Source of the DNA: Nitriliruptorales bacterium | GTDB lineage: Bacteria; Actinomycetota; Nitriliruptoria; Nitriliruptorales; Nitriliruptoraceae | Direction of reading: 5' to 3' | Length of the DNA: 32,812 nucleotides | Assembly (NCBI GenBank): GCA_030835875.1 | Contig: JAURQY010000130.1 | Span: 1-32,812 of the forward strand | In this document: piece by piece, positions 8,389-17,103 of the stretch | How positions within the stretch are numbered: position 1 is the first letter of the stretch | Layout of the letters: every line of letters begins with the position of its first letter | Notes under the pieces: generated by a model | Told to the model about the DNA's origin: nothing | The model's database searches: none | The model's input: only the letters and a program-made list of their open reading frames with translations | Made by a program: the position numbers and the translations under genes

Positions 8389-8492
8389 CGTCGTGCTCCC
8401 TCGGGAAGCGCAGCACGCGACGAGGTGTCGCGGCGGGTCTGACCTCGTGACCACGGGCGGGCAGGACTGCGGGCCCGGGCGGCGGTGGGCGG

Positions 8493-8522
8493 AGGGTACG
8501 GCGTCCCCCGCCGGACGGTCAA
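8493..8522 (-). promoter_or_regulatory. Candidate sigma70-type promoter for rplS: TTGACC (8517-8522), 18-nt spacer, TACCCT (8493-8498)
   Basis: Reverse complement reads TTGACCGTCCGGCGGGGGACGCCGTACCCT, in the 148-bp gap between the trmD stop and the rplS start. Confidence 0.55.
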
Positions 8523-8536
8523 CCCGGGGCTCCGTC

Positions 8537-9268
8537 CTACGTTCCGCCCGGCCCCAGCAGGTCCGGACGGACCTGACGGGTGCGTTCGAGCGCCCGTTCG
8601 GCCCGCCAGGCCGCGATCGCCCCGTGGTCGCCCGATCGGAGGACCTCCGGGACCGTGTGGCCACGGAGCTCGACCGGCCGGGTGTAGTGCGGATGCTCGA
8701 GCAGGCCCTGCTCGAACGACTCGAGGACGGCCGACTCGGCGTTCCCGAGCACGCCCGGGAGCAGGCGCACGACCGCCTCGACGATCGCCGCCGCCGCGAC
8801 CTCCCCGCCCATCAGCACGTAGTCGCCGACGGAGACCTCGTCGGTCGCGACGAGGTCGTGGACCCGTTCGTCGATGCCCTCGTAGCGACCGCAGAGGAGG
8901 ACGAGCCGCTCCTCCTCTGCGAGCTCGCGCACGAGCGCCTGCGTGAGCGTCCGACCGCGCGGTGTGAGCAGCACCGTTCGGGGACGTGGCCCGCCGGCGA
9001 CGTGCTGCGGTGGAGCGACCTGCGTCCCCGGTGGCACGTCGTTCCAGACCGACTCGGCAGCGGCGACGAGCACATCGGCCCGCATCACCATGCCGGCACC
9101 GCCGCCGTAGGGCGAATCGTCGACGCTGCGGTGCCGGTCGGTGGTCCAGTCACGCAGGTCGTGCACGCGGATGTCGACCGTGCCGTCGGCCTGCGCGGTG
9201 GCGACGAGCGACGTCTCGAGCGGTCCGGAGAAGTACCCCGGGAAGATGGTCAGCAGGTCGATCCTCAC
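8537..9268 (-). CDS. trmD: tRNA (guanine-N1-)-methyltransferase
   Basis: [20 protein letters not shown]...[18 protein letters not shown]...[13 protein letters not shown]...[14 protein letters not shown] start overlaps the rimM stop; stop codon TAG. Confidence 0.95.
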   Translation of the reverse strand: MRIDLLTIFPGYFSGPLETSLVATAQADGTVDIRVHDLRDWTTDRHRSVDDSPYGGGAGMVMRADVLVAAAESVWNDVPPGTQVAPPQHVAGGPRPRTVLLTPRGRTLTQALVRELAEEERLVLLCGRYEGIDERVHDLVATDEVSVGDYVLMGGEVAAAAIVEAVVRLLPGVLGNAESAVLESFEQGLLEHPHYTRPVELRGHTVPEVLRSGDHGAIAAWRAERALERTRQVRPDLLGPGGT

Positions 9269-9819
9269 GGCTGCTCCTCCCCCGCCGGGTCGGCGACGTC
9301 CGATGCGATGTCGAGCAGCCCCTCGGGGAGGTCGGTGGCGACGAGGTGCAGCCCATCCGCGTCCTGGACGGCGGCGACGAGCTCGTCGGCGGCCGGCAGC
9401 AGCCACGTGCGCCCGTCGGGCGCGACGACCTCGAGCAGGTCGTACCCGGCGACGGTCGGAATCTGGACGAGCGCAGCGATCGTGCCGAGCAGGACGCCTT
9501 CGCCGTCGAGCACCCGGAGCCCGACGAGCTCGGACGCGAGGTAGGTGTCGAGCTCCTCGGCGTCGACGGGTGCCGCCTCGACGACCGCGCCGCGCAGCAG
9601 CTCGGCGCCGGTGCGGTCTCGGACGTGCGCGAAGCGGACGAGCGGTCGCCCCTGATGCTCGCGCATGGTCGCGACCTCGGTCGCGACGCCGGCGACCCAG
9701 ACGGGTGTGCCGGCCGCGAGACGGTCGGCGACGTCGGAGGCGAGGCGGACCATCACCTCGCCGCGCAGCCCGTGCGCCTTCGCGACGCGACCGACCTCGA
9801 CCCGCTGCTCGGCGGTCAT
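9265..9819 (-). CDS. rimM: 16S rRNA processing protein RimM
   Basis: VEVGRVAKAHGLRGEVMVRLASDV...YDLLEVVAPDGRTWLLPAADELV; between trmD and khpA/rpsP. Confidence 0.92.
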   Translation of the reverse strand: MTAEQRVEVGRVAKAHGLRGEVMVRLASDVADRLAAGTPVWVAGVATEVATMREHQGRPLVRFAHVRDRTGAELLRGAVVEAAPVDAEELDTYLASELVGLRVLDGEGVLLGTIAALVQIPTVAGYDLLEVVAPDGRTWLLPAADELVAAVQDADGLHLVATDLPEGLLDIASDVADPAGEEQP

Positions 9820-9838
9820 CGCGCCGCTCCGAACACGG

Positions 9839-10075
9839 TCAGTCGAGGATCTCGACGGTCACGTCCTCGTCCTCCAGCGCGCCCGCGGCACGGACGAGCG
9901 CCCGCAGCGCCTTCGCCGTGCGCCCACGCTTGCCGATGACCTTGCCGACGTCCTCGGCGTGCACGCGGAGCTCGAGCACGACGCCCTGGTCGTCCTCGAC
10001 CTCCTCGATCTCGACATCGTCGGGGTGGTCGACGAGCTCCTTCACGATGAAGGCGAGGGCGTCGTGGGCCTTCAC
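9839..10075 (-). CDS. khpA: KH-domain RNA-binding protein (KhpA/YlqC type)
   Basis: KELVDHPDDVEIEEVEDDQGVVLELRVHAEDVGKVIGKRGRTAKALRALVRAAG (GKVIGKRGR KH signature); GTG start. Confidence 0.9.
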   Translation of the reverse strand: MKAHDALAFIVKELVDHPDDVEIEEVEDDQGVVLELRVHAEDVGKVIGKRGRTAKALRALVRAAGALEDEDVTVEILD

Positions 10076-10575
10076 GCCTGCGCCTCGTCAGCGGGCGCCT
10101 CGTCAGCGGGCGCCTCGTCAGCGGCCGGGGCGTCGTCGGCCGGCGCATCCTCGACGGTCGCTGCCGAAGCAGGCTCGTCGGCCGGCGCCTCGTCCGCAGC
10201 CGGCTCGTGCTCCGGCGCTGCCGCGGCCTCCGCCGCGGCGGTCGCCTCCGCCTCGACACGCGCACGCGCCTTCTTCGAGAGACGCTGCTTCTCGGTGCGG
10301 ACGCGGGCCGGCGCGTCGCCCGGCTTGAACTGCTCCCACACCCCGTCGATGCGCAGCAGCTTCTCGACGGCGGCGGTCGGCAGCGCACCGTTGCGCAGCC
10401 AGTGGAGCGCACGCTCACCGTCGAGCTGGATCGTCGAGGGCTCGTCGAGCGGGTGGTAGTGCCCGATCGACTCGATGAAGCGGCCGTTGCGCGGCGAGCG
10501 CGAGTCGGCGGCGACGATGCGGTAGTGCGGGCGCTTGACGGTGCCCTCACGGCGGAGACGGAGCTTGACGGCCAT
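10072..10575 (-). CDS. rpsP: 30S ribosomal protein S16 with long Ala/Asp/Glu/Pro-rich C-terminal extension
   Basis: MAVKLRLRREGTVKRPHYRIVAADSRSPRNGRFIESIGHYHP..., then APADEPASAATVEDAPADDAPAADEAPADEAPADEAQA. Confidence 0.95.
   Translation of the reverse strand: MAVKLRLRREGTVKRPHYRIVAADSRSPRNGRFIESIGHYHPLDEPSTIQLDGERALHWLRNGALPTAAVEKLLRIDGVWEQFKPGDAPARVRTEKQRLSKKARARVEAEATAAAEAAAAPEHEPAADEAPADEPASAATVEDAPADDAPAADEAPADEAPADEAQA
10081..10125. repeat. 3 x 15-bp tandem repeat in the rpsP 3' end (unit CGCCTCGTCAGCGGG)
   Basis: Direct reading 10081-10095, 10096-10110, 10111-10125 (one mismatch in the last unit); encodes repeats of ADEAP. Confidence 0.9.
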
Positions 10576-10718
10576 GGTTCGGTCCTCTTCGGTCGGGCGC
10601 ATCGCGCCACGGGGGGCCAGCCGTACCGCGGACGACCGTGGGGCCGAGGCGGCGGGGATGACCGGGGTCAGGCGCCCGGCGGGAGACGGTCGTCTCGGGC
10701 TCAGGCGCAGCGCGGAGC

Positions 10719-12248
10719 CTAGCGGTCGCCGGTCCCCCGCGGACGGGGCGGCTGGCCGGGCGCGCTGAGACCCGCGAACCCACCGAGCCCTCGACCCGGT
10801 GCCGCACCGGGGACCGCGCCCGCTGCACCGGGCCCTCCCAGACCTCCGAGCGCCGCCGCCTGCGCCTGCATCGCGGCCCGCTGCGCCCCCTTGCGTCCCT
10901 TCCCCGACTTCTTGCCGCCCTTCCCACCCTTGCCGCCCCTGCCGCCGCGGCCGGCCGCAGCCGCCTGGCGCATGAGCTGCTGCATCTGCTCGAACTGCTT
11001 GACGAGGCGGTTGATCTCGGGGACGGTCGTGCCGGACCCGGCGGCGATGCGACGACGACGGCGCCCGTTGAGCACGCGCGGGTCGCGGCGCTCCGCGGGG
11101 GTCATCGAGCGGATGATGGCCTCGGTGCGCACGAGCTGCCGGTCGTCGACGTCCGGTGCGGCCGCTCCCCCCATCCCCGGGAGCATCCCGATGACACCGG
11201 ACAGCGGACCCATCCGCTTGACCGCCTGGAGCTGCTCGAGCAGATCGTCGAGCCCGAACGTGCCGTCGAGCAGCGCCTGCTCCGCGTCGCGTGCGGCCTC
11301 GGCGTCCTGGGCCTGCTCGGCGCGCTCGATGAGGGTGAGCACGTCGCCCATCCCCAGGATGCGCGAGGCCATGCGATCGGGATGGAACGCCTCGAGGTCC
11401 TCGACACGCTCGCCGACGGAGGCGAAGAGGATCGGTGCGCCCGTGACCTCGCGCACGGACAGCGCCGCACCACCACGCGCATCCCCGTCGAGCTTCGAGA
11501 GGATGACCCCGTCGAGCCCGACGACGTCGGCGAAGGAGCGCGCGACCGCGGCGGCCTCCTGACCGACCATCGCGTCGATGACGAACAGCGTGCGCGCGGT
11601 CCCGCCGTGCTCGTGCGCGACGTCGACGATCGCACGCGCCTGGCGCAGCAGCTCGTCGTCGACGTGCAGCCGACCGGCCGTGTCGATGATGACGGTGTCG
11701 TGACCGGCGAGCGTCGCACCGGTGACCGCTTCGCGCGCGACGGGGACGGGGTCGCCCTCGGTGACCGGCGCGTGCACGGCGACGCCGGCACCGGCGGCGA
11801 CGATGCGCAGCTGCTCGACGGCGGCCGGACGTTGGAGGTCACAGGCGACGAGGACGGGGCGCCGCCCCTTGGACGCGAGATGACGGGCGAGCTTGCCCGC
11901 GACGGTCGTCTTGCCCGCACCCTGCAGGCCGGCGAGGACGATGACGGCCGGCGCGCGGCCAGCGAGGTCGAGGGCGACGTGGTCACCGCCGAGCGCCGCA
12001 CGCAGCTCCGCGTCGACGGCGCGGATGACGTGCTGCCGCGGGTCGAGTCCTGGTGCGAGATCGGCGCCGACCAGCCGCTCGCGCAGCCGCTCGACGATCC
12101 CGCGCACGACGGCGATGTTGACGTCGGCCTCGAGCAGCGCGAGCCGGATGTCGGAGAGCGTCGCGTCGACCGCTGCTGGTTCGAGTCGACCGCGACCGCG
12201 CAGCCCGTCGAGCGCACCGCTGAGGCGCTGCTGCAGGGCGTCGAACAT
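10719..12248 (-). CDS. ffh: Signal recognition particle protein Ffh/SRP54
   Basis: LAGLQGAGKTTVAGKLARHL...VIIDTAGRLHVDDEL...FVIDAMVGQEAAAVARSF...LSKLDGDARGGAALS...; Met-rich M domain with Gly/Lys-rich tail; TAG stop. Confidence 0.96.
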   Translation of the reverse strand: MFDALQQRLSGALDGLRGRGRLEPAAVDATLSDIRLALLEADVNIAVVRGIVERLRERLVGADLAPGLDPRQHVIRAVDAELRAALGGDHVALDLAGRAPAVIVLAGLQGAGKTTVAGKLARHLASKGRRPVLVACDLQRPAAVEQLRIVAAGAGVAVHAPVTEGDPVPVAREAVTGATLAGHDTVIIDTAGRLHVDDELLRQARAIVDVAHEHGGTARTLFVIDAMVGQEAAAVARSFADVVGLDGVILSKLDGDARGGAALSVREVTGAPILFASVGERVEDLEAFHPDRMASRILGMGDVLTLIERAEQAQDAEAARDAEQALLDGTFGLDDLLEQLQAVKRMGPLSGVIGMLPGMGGAAAPDVDDRQLVRTEAIIRSMTPAERRDPRVLNGRRRRRIAAGSGTTVPEINRLVKQFEQMQQLMRQAAAAGRGGRGGKGGKGGKKSGKGRKGAQRAAMQAQAAALGGLGGPGAAGAVPGAAPGRGLGGFAGLSAPGQPPRPRGTGDR

Positions 12249-12345
12249 CGTCGCTCCGTCGCGGGTCGGTGCCGCAGGTGGGCTGGCCGACGGAGGCTAC
12301 CGGCGGGGTCGTGGCGTCGACCGTGCGACGCGAGCGTCCGCGTCG

Positions 12346-13449
12346 TCAGTCCTCGAGGAGGCCGTCGACGTAGGTGACGGGGTCGAAGTCCTCGAGGTCC
12401 TCGATGCCCTCGCCGAGCCCGACGAGCTTCACCGGGATGCCGAGCTGACGCTGGACCGCGACGACGACGCCGCCGCGTGACGAGCCATCGAGCTTCGTGA
12501 TCGCGACGCCGGAGATCTCGACCGCATCGTGGAACGCCTCGGCCTGCGCGATGCCGTTCTGACCGACGGTCCCGTCGAGCACGAGCAGCGTCTCGTCGAT
12601 GCCGCCAGCGCGCTTCGCGAGCACGCGTCCGACCTTGCCGAGCTCGTCCATCAGCTCGCGACGGTTCTGCAGCCGGCCGGCCGTGTCGACGATGAGCAGG
12701 TCGGCACCCGAGGCGAGCGCGGCGTCGACACCCGCGTACGCGACGGACGCCGGGTCGGCGCCCTCCTCGCCACGGACGAGCTCCGCGCCGGTGCGCTCCG
12801 CCCAGATGCCGAGCTGCTCGGCCGCGGCGGCACGGAAGGTGTCGGCTGCCGCGAGCACGACGTGCCGGCCGGCGGCGACCTCACGGGACGCGAGCTTGCC
12901 GATGGTGGTGGTCTTTCCCGCGCCGTTGACACCGGTCACGAACCACACTGTCGGCCCATCACCGTCGCGACGGCGCAGGGCACGCTCGCCCGACGAGAGC
13001 TCCGCGACGAGCGCGTCGCGCAGCAGCCGGCGCACCGCGTCGACGCCTCGCACTCCGCCCTCCCGCGCGAGCCGACGGACGTCGGCGACGACGGAAGTCG
13101 TGGCCTGCACACCGACGTCAGCGGCGATCAGCCCCTCCTCGAGTCGCTCCCACGCGGCGTCGTCGAGCCCGGCACCGACGAGCTCGGCGAGCGCGGAGGT
13201 GAGGAGGTTGCGCGTCCGAGCGAGACGGCCCGTGACGCCGGCCGGCTCGGTCTCGGCCTCGGGCTCGGCCTCGGGATCCGGGGCGACCGGCGCCGCGGCC
13301 GGAGCGTCCGACGCGACCTCGTGCATGGGCGTCGACGTCTGCTCGGTCGACCTCCCGCGGGCGCGTCGCGCGCCGAGGAGACCGCCGGCGAGTGCGAGCA
13401 CTCCCGCCACGATCGCGACGAGCGATGCGCCCTCGAACAGCCCCTCCAC
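12346..13449 (-). CDS. ftsY: SRP receptor FtsY (N-terminal TM segment)
   Basis: VEGLFEGASLVAIVAGVLALAGGLLGARR...WFVTGVNGAGKTTTIGKLASREVAAGRHVVLAAADTFRAAAAEQL...ITKLDGSSRGGVVVAV; GTG start directly after the smc stop. Confidence 0.93.
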   Translation of the reverse strand: MEGLFEGASLVAIVAGVLALAGGLLGARRARGRSTEQTSTPMHEVASDAPAAAPVAPDPEAEPEAETEPAGVTGRLARTRNLLTSALAELVGAGLDDAAWERLEEGLIAADVGVQATTSVVADVRRLAREGGVRGVDAVRRLLRDALVAELSSGERALRRRDGDGPTVWFVTGVNGAGKTTTIGKLASREVAAGRHVVLAAADTFRAAAAEQLGIWAERTGAELVRGEEGADPASVAYAGVDAALASGADLLIVDTAGRLQNRRELMDELGKVGRVLAKRAGGIDETLLVLDGTVGQNGIAQAEAFHDAVEISGVAITKLDGSSRGGVVVAVQRQLGIPVKLVGLGEGIEDLEDFDPVTYVDGLLED

Positions 13450-13450
13450 G

Positions 13451-16400
13451 TCAGGCGGAGTGCGCGGGCGCGGTGGCCACGTCGCCCTCGAGCGCCTCGG
13501 TCGGCGCCTCCGAAGCGCGGGCGTCGAGCGCGGCGACGGCACGACGGTCGCGCAGGCGCTCCGAGACGACCTTCGTCACGGCGTCGGGCCCCATCGTGAT
13601 GCCGTACAGCAGGTCGGCGATCTCCATCGACCGCTTCTGGTGCGTGACCATGATCACCTGGGCGTGTCCGCGGAACGAGCGGATGACCTTCAGCAGGCGC
13701 TGAAGGTTCACGTCGTCGAGTGCCGCGTCGACCTCATCGAGCACATAGAACGGCGAGGGTCGCGCGCGGAAGATCGCGAACACGAACGCGAGGACGGTCA
13801 ACGAACGCTCGCCACCACTGAGCAGCGAGAGCCGCTGCACCTTCTTCCCCGGCGGCCGCGCCTCGACCTCGACGCCGGCGGTGAGCAGATCGTCCTCGCC
13901 GGTCAGCACGAGACGCCCCTTCCCGCCCGGGAACATCGTCTCGAAGGTGAGCTGGAACTCGCGGGCGACGTCGTCGAACGCCTCCTTGAAGACGGCTCGG
14001 ATGCGCTCGTCGACCGCCTCGATGACCTCCTCGAGGTCCCGACGCGACCGGCGGAGGTCGTTGAGCTGCTCGGAGAGGAAGCGGTGGCGCTCCTCGAGCG
14101 ACTGGAACTCCTCGAGCGCGAGCGGGTTAACCCGACCGAGCAGTCCGATGCGCCGGACGAGCACGTCCTCACGCTCGACGAGCCGCGCGTCGTCGAGCTC
14201 GGCGGCGTCGGGCTGCTCGCTGCGGACGTCGTCGAGGCCGAGCGCGAGCTCGGTGCGGATACGTGCCTCGAGCGCCCCGAGGCGTGCCTGAACGTCGGCG
14301 CGCTGCATCTCGCTGCGGTGCCGCGTCTCGCGGTGCTGCTCGAGCTCGCGGCCGGCTGCGACGGTCGACTCGCGCGCCTGCTCGAGCTCGGCGCGCACCC
14401 GGTCCCGCTCCGCGATGCGCGCAGCGCGGACCTCATCCGCCTCGACGAGCGCCGCCTCGAGCACGCCGCGCGCGAGCGTGGCGACCCGTTCGAGCGCATC
14501 GCACCGCACGACGCCAGCACGGCGGGCCTCGCGACGTGCGACCGCACGCGCGTGCGCGGCGTCGATCGCGTCCGCCTCGCTCCGGAGGCGTGCGATCTCG
14601 TTCCCGGCGCGGTCGCGGGCGTCCTCGGCCCGCTGCAGCGCGATGCGCGCCTCGAAGGCCGCCTCGCGCGCGACGTCGAGGGCGGCGTCGAGCGCCACGC
14701 CTCGCGCGTCGAGCACCTCGGCGTCGACGGACGGCTCCTCGGGGTCCGCACGCTCCTCGTCCTCGAGGGTGGCGAGCGCCCCGCGGTCCTCGGCGAGCGT
14801 GGCCGCGACCTCGTCCTGCTGGGCGGCGAGGGCCGCGCGCTGCTCGCCGAGCTGCCGTCGCTCCTCTCCGAGCCGCTCGAGCCGTTCCGCGGCTCCCGTG
14901 AGCCGCGCATCGGACTCGACGAGCGCGTCGTGCGCACGGTCGCGCTCCTCGGTGCGGGCCGCGATCTCGGTCCGGAGCGCTGCGCCCTGCTCGGCGAGCT
15001 CAGCGAGACGACGCTCGAGACCCTCGACCGCGGACTCGGCGCGCTCCGCTGCGGCGCGGGCGAGCGCCGGACCCGCACTGCTCACGGTGCCGACGCGGTA
15101 GCCGAGCGGACCGGCCACGTCACCCTCGGGGGTGACGAAGGTGAGCCGTGGGGCGCGGGCGTGGAGCGCGAGCGCGACCTCCCAGTCCGCGACGAGGTAG
15201 GTCGTCGGGAGCGCGTGCGCGACGGCGCGTGCGACACGACGGGCGGCGGGATGCCCGGCCGAGGCTCGCACCACGGCACCGACAGGTCGCGCGCCCGCCG
15301 CGTCGAGGCGCGCGCGGACGTCGTCATCGATCCCCGGCGCCTCGGATGCGACGTCCTCGTCCGGCGCGACGAGCAGCGACGCTCCTCCGCGCGCCGCACG
15401 CAGCCAGTCGACCGCGCGCGTGAGCGCGCCTCCCGTGTCGACCGCGACCGCGTTCCCGAGCGGACCGAGCGCTGTCGCGACGGCGATGCGGTCGGCCGCG
15501 TCGACCTCGAGCAGCTCGAGGACCCCGCCGTGGACGCCGTCGAGACCGGCGGCGACGAGCTCGTCCGCGCTGCGCCCCGCATCCTCGGCCGCGGCGCGCA
15601 GGGCCTCGGCGCGTGCCAGCTGGCCAGCATGCTCGGCGTCGACCCGGCGGGTCTCCTCGCGCGTCTCGTCGAGCCGGAGCTCGACGGTGCGCAGGCGGGC
15701 CTCCGCGACGTCCATGGTCTCGGCGAGCGCCGCCTCGCCCGCATCCAGCCGATGGATCTCTGCGCGGACCTGCTCGACGTCGGTGGCGAGCCGCGCTTCG
15801 CGCTCCTCGAGCTCGGTGAGCCGCGCCGCAGTGCGGTCGTGCTCGCCGCGGCGGTCCTCGATGCGGCGAGTGAGCGCGGCGAGGTCCGCGCGGCGACGTG
15901 CGCGCCGCTCGAGGGCGACGGCCCGCTCACGCTCGCGACCGGCGCGCTCGTCGGCGTGCTCGTCCCGGGCACGCTCGGCCGCACGCAGGACGTCGCGTGC
16001 TGCGCGATGGTCCGCATCCGCTGCGGCGACGTCGGCGTCCAGGCTCGCACGGCCCGTCTCGAGGTCGTCGGCCTGCGCGCGCAGCGCGTCGCCCGAGCGG
16101 TCGAGCACCGGCTCCTCGACCGCCTCGGCGAGACGACGCCGCGTCGCACCGATGAGCTCGTGAGTACCGCGGAGCCGCTCGGACAGACGCGAGAGCGCGT
16201 GGAACCGCTCGTCGCCCTCGCCACCCTCACGTGCGGCATCGTCGAGCCGTCGCGACAGGTCCTGCTCGCGCCCGCGTGCCGTCTCGAGTGCCTGCTCGAG
16301 ATCGTGCTCACGCGCCCGAGCCGCGTCCTCATCGCGTCCGGCGTCGAGCGCGGCGAGGTCGAGGAGCGCGAGCTCGCGTGCCGCCCGCTGCACGCGCACC

Positions 16401-17101
16401 TCGCGCAGCTCAGCCTGGAGCGCGGCATGGCGGTCGGCCGCCTTCGCCTGCTGCTCGAGCGGGCGGAGCTGACGGCGCAGCTCGCGCAGGACGGTCCGGA
16501 GCTTGTCGACGTGCTCGTCCACCGTCTCGAGCTTCTTGACGGCACGCTCGCGGCGACGGCGGTGCTTGAGGATGCCGGCCGCCTCCTCGATGTACTTGCG
16601 ACGCTCCTCGGGACGCGCGTTCAGGATGTCGTCGAGCTGCCCCTGCCCGACGATCGTGTGGAGCTCACGGCCGAGCCCGGTGTCGCTGAGGAGCTCCTGC
16701 ACGTCGAGCGCACGGACCTCCTCACCGTTGATCTCGTAGACGCCGAGCCCGTCCTCCTCGATGGTCCGGGCGACACGGATCTCGCGGAAGCGACCGGCGG
16801 AGCCCGCGGTGCCTACGCCCGAGGGCTCGAGGCGTCCGTCGGCGTTGTCGATGACGATCTCGACGCGGGCGCGGCGGGCTCGTGCACGCCCCGGCGCGCC
16901 GGCGAAGATGACGTCGGTCATCGCCGAGCCACGCACCTTCTTCACGGAGTGCGTGCCCAGCACCCAGGAGAGGGCGTCGACGATGTTGGACTTCCCCGAC
17001 CCGTTCGGGCCGACGACGACGGTGATGCCGGGTTCGACCTCGAGCGACGTCGTGTCCGCGAACGACTTGAAGCCGCGCATCGTGAGTGAGGTGAGGAACA
17101 T
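13451..17101 (-). CDS. smc: Chromosome segregation protein SMC (1216 aa)
   Basis: MFLTSLTMRGFKSFADTTSLEVEPGITVVVGPNGSGKSNIVDALSWVLG; long coiled coils; hinge; LSGGERSLTVLAFVFAIFRARPSPFYVLDEVDAALDD. Confidence 0.97.
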   Translation of the reverse strand: MFLTSLTMRGFKSFADTTSLEVEPGITVVVGPNGSGKSNIVDALSWVLGTHSVKKVRGSAMTDVIFAGAPGRARARRARVEIVIDNADGRLEPSGVGTAGSAGRFREIRVARTIEEDGLGVYEINGEEVRALDVQELLSDTGLGRELHTIVGQGQLDDILNARPEERRKYIEEAAGILKHRRRRERAVKKLETVDEHVDKLRTVLRELRRQLRPLEQQAKAADRHAALQAELREVRVQRAARELALLDLAALDAGRDEDAARAREHDLEQALETARGREQDLSRRLDDAAREGGEGDERFHALSRLSERLRGTHELIGATRRRLAEAVEEPVLDRSGDALRAQADDLETGRASLDADVAAADADHRAARDVLRAAERARDEHADERAGRERERAVALERRARRRADLAALTRRIEDRRGEHDRTAARLTELEEREARLATDVEQVRAEIHRLDAGEAALAETMDVAEARLRTVELRLDETREETRRVDAEHAGQLARAEALRAAAEDAGRSADELVAAGLDGVHGGVLELLEVDAADRIAVATALGPLGNAVAVDTGGALTRAVDWLRAARGGASLLVAPDEDVASEAPGIDDDVRARLDAAGARPVGAVVRASAGHPAARRVARAVAHALPTTYLVADWEVALALHARAPRLTFVTPEGDVAGPLGYRVGTVSSAGPALARAAAERAESAVEGLERRLAELAEQGAALRTEIAARTEERDRAHDALVESDARLTGAAERLERLGEERRQLGEQRAALAAQQDEVAATLAEDRGALATLEDEERADPEEPSVDAEVLDARGVALDAALDVAREAAFEARIALQRAEDARDRAGNEIARLRSEADAIDAAHARAVARREARRAGVVRCDALERVATLARGVLEAALVEADEVRAARIAERDRVRAELEQARESTVAAGRELEQHRETRHRSEMQRADVQARLGALEARIRTELALGLDDVRSEQPDAAELDDARLVEREDVLVRRIGLLGRVNPLALEEFQSLEERHRFLSEQLNDLRRSRRDLEEVIEAVDERIRAVFKEAFDDVAREFQLTFETMFPGGKGRLVLTGEDDLLTAGVEVEARPPGKKVQRLSLLSGGERSLTVLAFVFAIFRARPSPFYVLDEVDAALDDVNLQRLLKVIRSFRGHAQVIMVTHQKRSMEIADLLYGITMGPDAVTKVVSERLRDRRAVAALDARASEAPTEALEGDVATAPAHSA

Positions 17102-17103
17102 CG

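Noticed and set aside
12599-17089. 1496-aa plus-strand ORF opposite smc/ftsY
   Set aside because: Antisense shadow ORF of high-GC coding DNA; composition is low-complexity Arg/Glu/Asp without recognisable domains, while the minus strand clearly encodes SMC and FtsY.
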